DNA from: Protopterus annectens
Taxonomy: Eukaryota; Chordata; Ceratodontiformes; Protopteridae
Reading direction: 5' to 3'
Assembly (NCBI RefSeq): GCF_019279795.1
Contig: NC_056733.1
Location: forward strand, 1,420,817,847-1,420,881,846
Length of the DNA: 64,000 nucleotides
Position numbers and translations under genes: made by a program. Below, in pieces: positions 52,990 to 62,832 of this stretch. The notes under the pieces are model-generated. The model was not told the origin of the DNA, did no database searches, and worked only from the letters and a program-made list of their open reading frames with translations. The stretch's first letter is position 1, and every line of letters starts with the position of its first letter.

Positions 52990-53820
52990 CAGTGGGCAGA
53001 GGCTCATAACCAAGTACTTTCCCTGCTCAATATCAGAGCTATTCAGCCTGTTCCAATAGAACAGAGAGGGGTCAAGGTTTCTACTCCAGACTATTCCTGG
53101 TACCCAGGAAAGAGGGCTTTTGGCACCCAATCCTGGATTTTTCAGTTCTTTACACCTTCTTAGTGGTGGAAAAATTCAAGATGCTTACCCTGCATCAGCT
53201 TCTTCCTATGTTTAGCCAAGAATGCCTGGTTAGTCACCCTAGATTTAAAGAGGCCTATCTTACATCCCCATAAGGGAGTCATGCAGGAAATATCTACGTT
53301 TCAGGGCAATGTCTATGCATTATCATTTCTCTGCACTTTCCTTTGGCTTATCTGCTGCGCCCAGTGTATTCACAAAATGCCTGGCTCCAGCCAGTGCATA
53401 CTGCAGGCAGAGAAGTATCCAAATTTACCCGTACTTGGACGACTGCCTGATTCAGGCGGGCAGTCAGTTGCTGCTTCAGCACCTGGCATTTGTAAAAAGC
53501 CTCATCACTTCATTGGGGTACACCATCAAAGAAAATAAATCACAACTGGTACCCAGTCAAAAGATTGTATTCCTGGGAGCAAGCTTGGACACAGCTTCCC
53601 AGATGGCATTCCTCACTTCAGAAAAACAGGTCTATTGACAGACTACTTCAAACAAATGGCCACCAGAACCCAGCTATATGCAAGAAAAATACTGTAATCC
53701 CTAGGGTTCATGGCCTCATGTATTCTGCTAATTCCATATGAAAGACTGCATATGAGGAAACTTCAATGGTACTTAAGTAGTCTTTGGTGCCAACATCTCA
53801 GGACCTAGAAACAGTCACTC
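52990..53820 (+). pseudogene. H reverse transcriptase
   Basis: EAHNQVLSLLNIRAIQPVP, a frameshift at about 53078, then the YSRLFLVPRK equivalent. KFKMLTLHQLLPMF is near 53175. 53309-53638 is open with FSALSFGLSAAPSVFTK, YPYLDDCLIQ, LGYTIKENKSQLV and FLGASLDTASQMAFL. A stop follows (VY then TGA) at about 53636. The catalytic YLDD is intact. Confidence 0.83.
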
Positions 53821-54690
53821 CTATCATACCTTGTCCTCAGGGCAGAGTTCCTTTGGTGGGCAGAAGCATGCAACCACAACAAGGGACTGCATTTTACTCA
53901 ACCCCACGCCGCCCAGACCCTAACCACAGATGCATCAGACTGTGCATGGGGGGGCTCGCACATGTCGGGCAAATGTATTCAGGGTCACTGGATCCCAAGA
54001 CAAATTCTCCTGCACATCAACCAAAAAGAAATGCTAGCTGTACAGAATGCTCTGACAGCTTTCAGACACATAATACTTCCAGGACAACTGCTGATAAAAA
54101 CAGACAACACCACAGTTATGTGGTACATCAACAATCAGTGGGGGGAGCCCATTCTTATCCACTCTGCAGGTTACCCATGACCCTGTGGAACATGGCCTTG
54201 GACAACCAAGTTCATCTACAAGCTCAATTCCTGCCAGGCAAACAAAATTCACTGGCAGACGATTTAAGCAGAAATCTCCTAGACCCACACGAGTGGAAAA
54301 TTGGAGACCAGCACCATCAACCTTCTGATCCAGAGGTGGATCTCTTTGCCTCCCCGACAACCACCAGTTAAGCAAATTCTGCACCAGGAACCCTCACAGC
54401 AGGGCCTGGAGGGTGGATGCCCTATTCTTTCAAAGGGAAAACCTTTCAGTATATGCCTTTCCCCCTCTGCCCCTTCTCTCAAGAGTATTACTCAAGATAA
54501 GACAAGACAGGCCAAGGACAATTCTGATTGCCCCAGACTGGCCACGCCAGCACTGGTACCCACTCCTGCGCAGCCTGATAACAGTGCCACCCTGGCACCT
54601 ACAGCAGACTCCTACCCTGCTCTCTCAACAAGAGGGACAGGTTTTGCATCCACAATTGCAAACCCTAAATCTTGCAGCCTGGCTTTATTC
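53821..54690 (+). pseudogene. H RNase H and connection domain
   Basis: TTDASDCAWGG-like sequence at 53925, LHINQKEMLAVQNALTAFRHI and KTDNTTVMWYIN (53962-54135). An expanded G run (NNQWGEP in place of NKQGGTH) shifts the frame. LADDLSRNLLDPHEWK is at 54250-54300, VDLFASPTT at 54335. From 54413 the frame has VYAFPPLPLLSRVLLKI and LIAPDWPRQHWYPLL and runs without a stop into the YR. Confidence 0.82.
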
Positions 54691-54976
54691 CTTAAGTACT
54701 CCACCAGCAACCCTAAGCAAACAGGTGCTGGATATCATTCTTGAAGCCAGAAGGCCCAGTTCTAGGAAATCCTATGCTGAAAAGTGGAAAAGGTGTTGTT
54801 CTTGGGTTCAGTCTAAAGGAAAGGACATAGCACTGCCCTCCTTACCTCTAATCCTGGATTACCTAGCAGAACTACTCCACAGAGGCCTATCCTTCTCCAT
54901 TAAGATCCATGCCTCTGCCATTTCAACTCATTACAATACTGAGCCACCTCAGTTTTCTCACCCTCTTATCAAACAG
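54691..54976 (+). pseudogene. H tyrosine recombinase, N-terminal half
   Basis: LSKQVLDIILEARRPSSRKSYAEKW, LDYLAELLHRGLSF (one codon short of the usual SFSSIK), HASAISTHYNTEPPQFSHPLIKQ. E11 is inserted after CTTATCAAACAG where FLRGAK should follow. The catalytic half should lie beyond the right edge of the window. It is fused in frame to the RNase H tail, unlike E2. Confidence 0.85.
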
Positions 54977-55218
54977 ATGTTCTTCATGTTTCACTGTTTC
55001 AGTCATCACTTTTGGGTTATCTGCTTGCAGTAGCCCTCAGTCGGCCTGCCTAGCAAAGTCTTGGGTCCTACGACAGTTGCTATCCCTTCTTCCAGGACGT
55101 CAGGTTGTCAGGGGTATAAAACATACAGCCAACGCCATTACATCAGTCTTTCTTGTCATGCGGTGCCCAAAGCAGAAGCAGTTCGCAAGTGCCGTTCGGC
55201 CAACTCCTGAAATTTTCG
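54977..55218 (+). mobile_element. E11: DIRS family C1, 5' end
   Basis: Left ITR from ATGTTCTTCATG with TATAAAA near 55115-55121 and CATCAGTCTTTCTTG. It is interrupted by E12 after GAAATTTTCG at 55218. The rest of the leader and gag resume at 60713. Confidence 0.9.
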
Positions 55219-55533
55219 ATGTTCTTCATCTCACATTGCTGCAGTCCTTACACTTGGGTAGTCCGCTGTCCTCGGTCGGCCCGAATATCAAAGTATTAGG
55301 CTGACGTCGGTCAAGGTGCTTAAGACTGACATCAGGACGTCGGGGTACAAATGCGCATGACCGATGTCATATCCTCAGTCTTTTTTGCCGCATGGTCCGA
55401 TGCAGAAGCAGCGTTGCAAGTGCCGTTCGGCGTTCTGAAATTTTTCGAATTCGGAGTTTCAGACCGAGTCAAAGTTGGCTAAGTACCCCGTTGGGGAATA
55501 TTTTAGTTTTTTCTTGCCTCAGTGGTTTACCAG

Positions 55534-57227
55534 ATGTCAGAAAAAGTGAATAACTGTATTTCTTGTGGGAAACAGATACCGCATAGAGATTATCATACTT
55601 TGTGTATTCCTTGTTTGGGGCCTGAGCACGCGTTGTTGGGTGTCGCTTTGTGCTAGGTTCAATAAGCGCACTATTGCGAAGGTTAGATTGTGCCAGGTTG
55701 GTCTTCGGAAGCGGTGCAATTATAATATGCCGTCGGATTCACCGGGCCCCGCTTCTTCGAAGAAGCGCAAAGACAAAGCAGCTAAACCCAGGCAAGAAGA
55801 GTCGTCCGTACCGGACGCCGGTTCTTTAGAGGCGTCAGTGGAACCGGTGTTCCGCTGGAGGCTTCTCTGGAGTCCCAGGGGGAGACTTTGATATTGCAGG
55901 ATGTGGCCTCTCAGGAGGCAAGTCAGGCTGAAGGGGCTTCTCAGGTTACTGTACTCCCCTCCCTTCCTAGGGTGGTTAGGCCCTCTCCTTCTGTTTCTAA
56001 GGCTTCTCCCAGAGGCAGGCCAGGTTTAGCTTCTGTTGGTGTCACTCCTAGTTCTTCAGGATCTGTGCCCAAGAAGCACATGCTCAAAATGGCAGAAGAT
56101 TTAATTACTTTGATTAGAGGTTCTTTGCCCCCTCCTGATAAGAGGCCCAGGGTGGAACCAGAGTTGGGGAGTTTTGAGCAGGCTTCGGATGTTTCAGAGT
56201 CTTCGTCTGAAGACTTGCAGGAGTATTCTCCTTATTCTGATTCTGATGTGGATGATTCTACTCCTTCTGCTTCTCCTCCAGCGGATTTTTCTTTTTCAGA
56301 GACTCTTCATTCCATGAGGGAACATTTTAAGTGGGAAGGTCAGGACTTCTCTGATTCCAGGAAAAGGCTTAGGGAATTTTTGCTTTTACCCCAGCATAGG
56401 CCTTTGGCTATACCACCTGTTCTGGATGTTGTGGAAGATGTGTTTGCAGAGGCTTCACTTAATCCTGATTCTTTGCCTCCTGCTCCTGTTAAACCGGACA
56501 GATATTACAGGGTGCCTGAAGCTCATAAATATCTTTATAAGAGTCCTAGGGCGGACCCAGAAACTTTTAGTCCGGGACCTAAGGGTGTCAAGGCCTCTGT
56601 TGTAAAAAATCCGGTTCCTCCAGATAAAGAGGCTAGGGCTTTGGATAGATGGGGAAAGAAAGTCTATACTTCTTCCACCTTAGCTATGAGGGCTTTGAAT
56701 TGCCAGTTTCACATGTTGAAATATCAAAACTATCTTCTTTCTCAATTGAAGTCTAAGGTTGATGCTCTGGCAGAAGGTATTGAGTGTAAAGAATTACAAG
56801 ATTTGGTACATGTTTCTGAACAGGTGGGTAAGCACTCTTTTTACAATGTGGTTTTGATGCTGTACAGGCCTCGTCTAGGGTGGCTGCCACTGGGTCAGTT
56901 CTTCGCAGGCACGCCTGGCTGAGGGATCAGAATTTATCTGACCATGTTAAGACAAGGATTTTAGATGCTCCTTTACAGTCGGATGTGTTGTTTGGTTCAC
57001 CTGTGGAGGCAGTCTTAAAGAAAATGGAAGACAAGGCTAAGTCTATGCAGACTGTTAAAGATTTTTTGCAAGTTCAGCCTCCGAAATTTAGTAGGAATTG
57101 GCCTGCTAAGGGGTGGACGTACCCTTCTTATGATTCACAGTCTAGGGGTAGATCTAGACGTGGTAGGGGCAGAGCTCAGGGCTCTTTCAGACCTAGAACA
57201 GGGAGTTCACCTGCACAGTCTTGGTGA
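55534..57227 (+). pseudogene. E12 gag-like ORF1
   Basis: MSEKVNNCISCGKQIPHRDY and the finger begin at 55534, broken near 55632 by a missing base. 55888-56922 is open (344 codons): KKHMLKMAEDLITLIRGS, DDSTPSASPPADFSFSETL, YRVPEAHKYLYKSP, ALNCQFHMLKYQNY, then an inserted T near 56842 shifts the frame. 56880-57227 ends the protein: RRHAWLRDQNLSDHVKTRIL, LKKMEDKAKSMQTVKDFLQVQPP and an Arg/Gly-rich tail RGRSRRGRGRAQG that may bind nucleic acid. The end overlaps the RT start by 7 bases. Confidence 0.88.
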
Positions 57228-59140
57228 GGGCAGGGGCCAGTCCTTTCGTAAACAGGCCCAATGACCTACCTTTTCAGCTGCCAGAGCCTTCTTGTCTGGC
57301 AGCACCTTTGGGAGGAAGGTTGGCACTCTTCAAGGAAAATTGGAGTTTAGTTACCCAAGACAGATGGGTATTGGATATCATACACCAAGGTTACAAGTTT
57401 TATTTCCATACCTTGCCTCCTTTCAAAGGCATGCCAGACGTTCCTCCTCAGCAAAGAATAGAGGCTCACAAACAAATTTCTCTGCTGCTTCAGATAGGGG
57501 CCATACAGCCGGTTCCTCTGCCAGAAGTGGGCCTAGGATTTTATTCTCGCCTGTTCCTAGTACCAAAGAAGGGGAACGCGTGGAGACCAATTTTGGATTT
57601 ATCTATCCTCAACACTTATCTGGACATTCCCAAGTTCAAAATGTTGACGTTACAACAGCTTTTACCTCTGCTGGGCAAAGATCACTGGATGGTGACTCTG
57701 GATCTCAAGGAAGCTTACATTCATGTTCCTATCAGGCTAAGTTGCAGGAAGTATCTGCGTTTTCGGGCTGGGACTTCTCATTATCAGTTCTCTGCATTGC
57801 CCTTTGGCTTATCTACTACGCCCAGAGTGTTCACGAAGGTTCTGGCTCCAGTTATAGCTTTCTTCAGGCTAAAAGGAATACAGATCTATCCTTAGTTGGA
57901 CGATTGCCTGATTCTGGCTCAAGGAAGGGACGAGCTTCTTCATCATTTGCAATATGTGATAGCAGTGCTAAGATGCCTGGGGTATTCTGTGAACGAAATA
58001 AAGTCCAGTCTAGTACCCTCTCAGGACATGTGCTTTCTGGGTGTGAGACTGAATACAGCATCCCAGATGGCCTTTTTGACCCCGGACAAACAAAAGAATC
58101 TTTCCCTTTACTTCCATCAATTGTCTCATCAGTCCAGGCTGACTGCAAGGACAGTCCTTCAAGCCTTGGGGTTCATGGCATCTTGTATTCTGGTGCTTCC
58201 CAATGCCAAACTGCATATGAGGAAGCTACAATGGTATCTCAAAAATGTATGGACACAGCACTGCCAAGATATGGACACTGTCATTCAGATAATACCTTGC
58301 ATTCAAAAGGAATTTTTGTGGTGGGCTCAGGAATGTCACCTAAACAAGGGACTCTCTGTGACCCAGCCAGAGGCGAGTCAGATTCTAACGACAGATGCCT
58401 CAGACAAAGCTTGGGGAGCTCATCTAAATGGAAAATGGATACAAGACACGTGGCCTGCCAGACTACAACATCTACATATCAACTTGAAGGAGATGTTAGC
58501 AGTCCAATTTGCATTAATAGCTTTCAAGGATTTACTTCTTCCAGGGCAGGTGTTGGTTCTAACAGACAACACAACTGTCATGTGGTACATCAACAAGCAA
58601 GGGGAACGATTCTTATCCTCTATGCAGACAAGCAATGATTTTGTGGGAGACTGCTCTCAGTTTACAGCTAAATCTTCAGGCAAGGTTTCTGCCGGGAGTA
58701 CAGAACTCCTTAGCAGATGTGTTGAGCAGACGAATTATGGATCCCCACGAGTGGAAATTGGATCCTCATGTATTTCAGAAATTGACAGTGTCATGGGGAA
58801 CTCCAGACAGATCTGTTCGCTTCTCCACTAAACTACCAGCTGCCAAAGTTTTGCACAAAAAGGTTTCATCCCACAGCTTGGAAAGTGGATGCTCTTTCCT
58901 TCAATTGGAGCAATCTTCATGTGTATGCCTTTCCACCTCTGCCTCTCCTCCCAAAGGTACTCCTAAAGGTCAGACAGGACAAGCCAAAGATGATTTTAAT
59001 AGCTCCAGATTGGCCTCGGCAGCACTGGTACCCATTACTGAGAAGTCTGGCAGGAGCCTCCATGGCCTTTGCCTTCAATTCCACACCTGCTGTCTCAGGA
59101 GAACAGTCATTTACTCAATGTCAAACTTCACTCTCTTCAC
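57221..59140 (+). pseudogene. E12 RT / RNase H with stop in YLDD
   Basis: 57221-57893 is open: DRWVLDIIHQGYKFYFHTLP, GFYSRLFLVPKKGNAW, VTLDLKEAYIHVPI, SALPFGLSTTPRVFTK. The Tyr codon of YLDD is TAG (57893-57895), and the frame otherwise continues to 58640 through LGYSVNEIKSSLV, TTDASDKAWGAH, LHINLKEMLAVQ and LTDNTTVMWYINKQG. The short G run of family A plus one more lost base near 58606 follow. 58635-58800 has LADVLSRRIMDPHEWK, and a 2-base loss near 58807 leads to LIAPDWPRQHWYPLL (58995-59040), which runs in frame into the YR. Confidence 0.87.
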
Positions 59141-59149
59141 CTAACAGCC

Positions 59150-60206
59150 TGGCATATTCTGTTTTAAACCCTGGAGGGTCTCAGCTTCCACAGCAAGTTT
59201 TGAATGTTATTTTGGAGGCCAGAAGGCCTAGTACAAGGAAAGTGTACGCAGATAAATGGAAGAGATTTTTATTTTGGAGTGCAGCAAAGGAATTTGATGT
59301 TTCTAAGCCTAATTTAAGTGTGGCTCTTCAATATCTTGCTGAGTTACTGGACAAAGGTTTGTCCTTCTCTTCTATTATGGTTCATGCTGCAGCAATTTCT
59401 GCTCACTATGACTGTGACCCACCATTGTTTTCTCATCCTTTGTTTAAGCAATTCCTTAGAGGGGCAAAGAATATAAGACCCCCACGTAGAGCTCCTACTC
59501 CTGCTTGGGATCTCAATTTTGTGTTGGAGAAACTCACTCTACAACCTTTTGAGCCTGCAGCTACTGCCGAGTTGAAATATTTATCATGGAAGACTGCTTT
59601 TTTGTTGGCTATTACCTCTGCGAGAAGAGTTTCTGAATTACAGGCTCTTATGGCAGTTGAGCCTTTCTTAATTTTCCATAAGGACAGAGTATCTTTGCGT
59701 ACTAATCCTTCCTTTATGCCTAAAGTGGTTTCTAGTGTGGCTTTAAACCAAACTATTCATTTGCCTACTTTTTATGCAAACCCCCAAAATAAAGGGGAGA
59801 AGATTTTGCACACTTTGGATATACACAGGCAGTTGCGTTATTATTTGAGCAGAACTAAAGGGTTCAGGCAGTCTCAGCAGTTATTTGTTTCTTTTGCTCT
59901 GGGTTCTCAGGGCAAGCCTGTTTCAAAACAAACTATTTCTAAGTGGATTGGGTTTTGTATTGCTTTCTGTTATTCCCATCATGGTAAGGAGATTCCATCT
60001 GGGATTAGGCCTCATTCCACTAGGGCTACTGCCACTTCTACAGCTTTTTTAAGGGGGTGGCAACTAAAGATATTTTAGAGGCAGCCACTTGGAGTTCAGT
60101 GCATACTTTCTCTAAGCATTACCACCTTCCTCTTTACTCTAAATCTAGGGCTGGTTTTGCCACTGCAATATTGCAGGGCATTTTGGCAGCACCTAATGCT
60201 TTATAG
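59150..60206 (+). pseudogene. E12 tyrosine recombinase, one late frameshift
   Basis: Part of the open frame 58885-60078. QQVLNVILEARRPSTRKVYADKW, LSFSSIMVHAAAISAHYDC, FLRGAKNIRPPRRAPTPAWDLNFVLEKL, SARRVSELQALMAVEPF, SKQTISKWIGFCIAFCY and HSTRATATSTAF are all intact. At 60052-60056 a G run has five bases where E1 has six, so the frame is lost just before VATKDILEAATWSSVHTF and KHYHL, which are still encoded in the next frame. One base separates this copy from a full recombinase. Confidence 0.88.
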
Positions 60207-60240
60207 TTTTGCCATCCTCCCTTACCTCTGCTTTGGGATT

Positions 60241-60342
60241 CTACCCAAGTGTAAGGACTGCAGCAATGTGAGATGAAGAACATAGTACAGTTTTGTACCT
60301 ACCATAAATGTAGATGTTCGAAGATCTACATTGCTGCAGTCC
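60241..60342 (+). repeat. E12 ICR
   Basis: GCAATGTGAGATGAAGAACAT|AGTACAG then the right-tip complement to TACATTGCTGCAGTCC. The variant GTGAGATG matches E12's own left tip CATCTCACATTGC. Confidence 0.9.
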
Positions 60343-60518
60343 AATTTACCCTCCCTCCTTCCCCTCTGTAGTTAGAGGCGGTGGTGTGGTTTGGGTTGTA
60401 AATATTGTGGATATTGTATATATTGTACATATGATTAGTGCAAGGGTGGTTGGTTGTTTTTTGCTGTCTTTCGGTTTTGGCCTGTCTTTTTAGGGTCTTC
60501 TGACATCTGGGGCAAGAA

Positions 60519-60712
60519 AAGACTGAGGATATGACGTCGGTCATGCGCATTTGTACCCTGACGTCCTGATGTCAGTCTTAAGCGCCTTGACCGACGTCAG
60601 CCTAATACTTTGATATTCGGGCCGACCGAGGACAGCGGACTACCCAAGTGTAAGGACTGCAGCAATGTAGATCTTCGAACATCTACATTTATGGTAGGTA
60701 CAAAACTGTACT
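60519..60712 (-). repeat. E12 right ITR
   Basis: Inverse of 55219-55390 plus the right tip to CTGTACT. It holds the ACGTCGGTCA...TGACCGACGT palindrome; the central CRE-like octamer is altered to TGATGTCA. Confidence 0.88.
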
Positions 60713-62507
60713 TTTTCGAGTTTCAGAACCAAAGTCATCAACTAAAGCTAAGTACCCCATTGGGGAAACTTTTTTCTTGCTCCTTACCTATGTCAGTAAA
60801 AGTTAATAATTGCATTACTTGTAGAAAGCAAATACCTCATAAAGATTTTTATTCGTACTGTATTCCTTGCCTAGGCCCTGACCATGACGTACCATGCTGT
60901 CTGTTTTATTTTATTTAATCTGCGCACTATCTGTCGTCTGTATATTTTCGCCTCTGAATATTTTGGTTCTCGGTTTAATTATCCAGAAATGTCGTCCGTT
61001 AGCCATCTGACTACTGGAATTCCAAAAAAAAGGCAAGGATAAAGACAGAGACAGGCCGCCAAGTTCCAAAACTGCCGACGACGCTTCTCCTAAGCCAGTC
61101 GCCAGTTCGCCAGTACTCGGTGGGGTGCTTTTGCAGCCACTGATACCCGCTACTTCTGATTTGCAGGCCTCTACTGAGACCCATTTGGAGTCCGGTATGC
61201 CACGAGATGCTTCCGTTATGGAACCTGTGGATGTCTCTACCTTGGATGGGTCCGGAGCCGCTGTGCAGGCACCGGCTTCTGAAGGTGTATTCAGGCCTAT
61301 GGACTTGCGTGTTAAACCAATGCTTCCTTCTTCTTTTAGGCCTAAATCTCGAACCATGCCTAAAAAAACGATGCCTAGGCCGCATGCTTAGGCCTCTATT
61401 CCTAAAAAAACTAATTATAAGAATGGCTGAAGATCTTATAACTTTAATCAGAGGAAGCCAGCCTCCCCCTTCTAAGAGACCTAGGACTGAAGTTGTTTAT
61501 GAATCTTCTGACCAGGATTCTGATTTTTCTGATTCTTCTGATGATCCGGATTTGCCCTTATCTACTTATGAGGATTCTGATGCAGTCATATTCCCTCTGC
61601 TTCCCCTCCAGAGGATTTCTCTTTTGGTGAGACCTTACATACTCTAAGGGAGCATTTCCTCTGGGAAAGCCAGGATTTTTCTGATTCAAAAAAGAGGCTT
61701 CAGGATTTCTTACTCCTGCCTCAGCGTAGGCCTTCAGCTATTCCTCCTGTACTAGACTTTGTTGATGATGCCTTTTCGTAATCTAGTTTGGCCCTTGATT
61801 CTTTGCCTCCTGCCGCCAGAAAACCTAACAGATATTACAGGGTTCCTGATTTGACACAAGTTCCTTTTTAAAAATCCTATTGCGGATCCAGAGACTTATT
61901 TCACACGGACCCAAGGGCATTAAGGCTTCTACTGCTAAAAATCCTACCCCATCTGCTAGAGACTCCAGGGTGCTGGATAGATGGGGTAAGAAGGTTTACA
62001 CTTCTGCAACCTTGGCCATTAGGGCTTTAAATTGCCAGTTTCATATGTTAAAGTATCAACAACATGTTATTGGATTGCTTAAACAGAAAATGTTGTTAAT
62101 TCCTGACTGTGCTGAAAATAAAGCATTACAGGATTTAATGCACTCTGCTGAGCAGGTTGGAAAACATACTTTTGCAATGTGGATTTGATTCTGTAGGGCC
62201 TCTTGCAGGGCTGCTGTTACTGGTTCTGTGCTCCGAACGCATGCTTGGCTTTAAGGAGAAATCTTTACCTGATCACGTTAAAGCTAAATTGTTGGATGCT
62301 CCCTTAAATCAGGACCGCCTGTTTGGCAACAAGGCTGAGGAAGTTCTTAAAAAGATGGAAGATGAAGCTAAATCTATGCAAACTGTTAAAGATTTCTTAC
62401 AAGTTCAGCCTCCTAGATTTAGTAGGCACTGGCCCTCTAAGAATTGGTTCTTTCCAGCATCTTCAAGGTCTTCTCAAGCCAAACCCAGACATAGCAGAAA
62501 CCCCAGG
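60713..62507 (+). mobile_element. E11, continued after E12
   Basis: TTTTCGAGTTTCAG resumes the E11 leader, then the ACCCCATTGGGG block and gag. It is interrupted by E13 at 62507 near the gag tail. RT, RNase H and YR should lie to the right of the window. Confidence 0.9.
60790..62507 (+). pseudogene. E11 gag-like ORF1
   Basis: Starts MSVKVNNCITCRKQIPHKDF with the finger, its last Cys pair damaged (VPCCLFYFI). Frameshifts at about 60915 and 61030. PKKTMPRP and RMAEDLITLIRGSQP (61423-61465), SDPSTYEDSDA region at 61560-61590, YRVPD at 61840, WGKKVYTSATLAIRALNCQFHMLKYQQHVIG (61983-62080) with an intact LNCQF codon, unlike E3 and E9. DAPLNQDRLFGNKAEEVLKKMEDEAKSMQTVKDFLQ ends the visible part. Confidence 0.83.
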
Positions 62508-62695
62508 ATGTTCTTCGTGTTTCACTGTTGCAGTCATTACATTTGGGTAATCCTGCTGGCAGGTTGCCCTCAGCCGGCCTAAATTCCAAAGTCTTGGGTC
62601 CTGTGTCTGCTGCTGTCACCCCCCTCCCTGATGTCAAGTCGTCAGGTGTATAAAAGAAATAGCCAATGCCATTTTCTTCAGTCTTTCTTGCTGCA
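62508..62695 (+). repeat. E13 left ITR with TATA box
   Basis: TATAAAAG at 62649-62656, followed by CTTCAGTCTTTCTTGC. The opposite arm is outside the window. Confidence 0.85.
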
Positions 62696-62832
62696 CGGCG
62701 CCCGACACAGAAGCAGTTAGCAAGTGCCGGTCGGCCGACTCCTGAGATTTTCGTGTCCGAGTTTCAGATCGGAAGTCTTCAATAAAGCCAAGTACCCCGT
62801 TGGGGAAACCTTTTTTTTCTTGCTCCAGACCG

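Larger units (their letters stand above)
52990..54976 (+). mobile_element. H: DIRS segment (RT to YR), possibly the 3' part of E8
   Basis: Starts within RT at QWAEAHNQVLSLL, right at the E10 tip, so the piece before it is missing. It runs through RT, RNase H and the YR N-terminal half to the E11 insertion at 54976/54977. The IRAIQPVPIEQRG block is closest to E10 and thus to family C2, the family of E8. Its ITRs are not in the window. Confidence 0.8.
55219..60712 (+). mobile_element. E12: full-length DIRS, family A, inside E11 leader
   Basis: A 5494-bp copy from ATGTTCTTCATC to CTGTACT. E11 reads GAAATTTTCG before and TTTTCGAGTTTCAG after. E3 has the same sequence uninterrupted (17313-17334), so nothing was duplicated or lost. 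ITRs lie at 55219-55390 and 60519-60712. It is the clearest integration footprint in the window. Confidence 0.96.
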
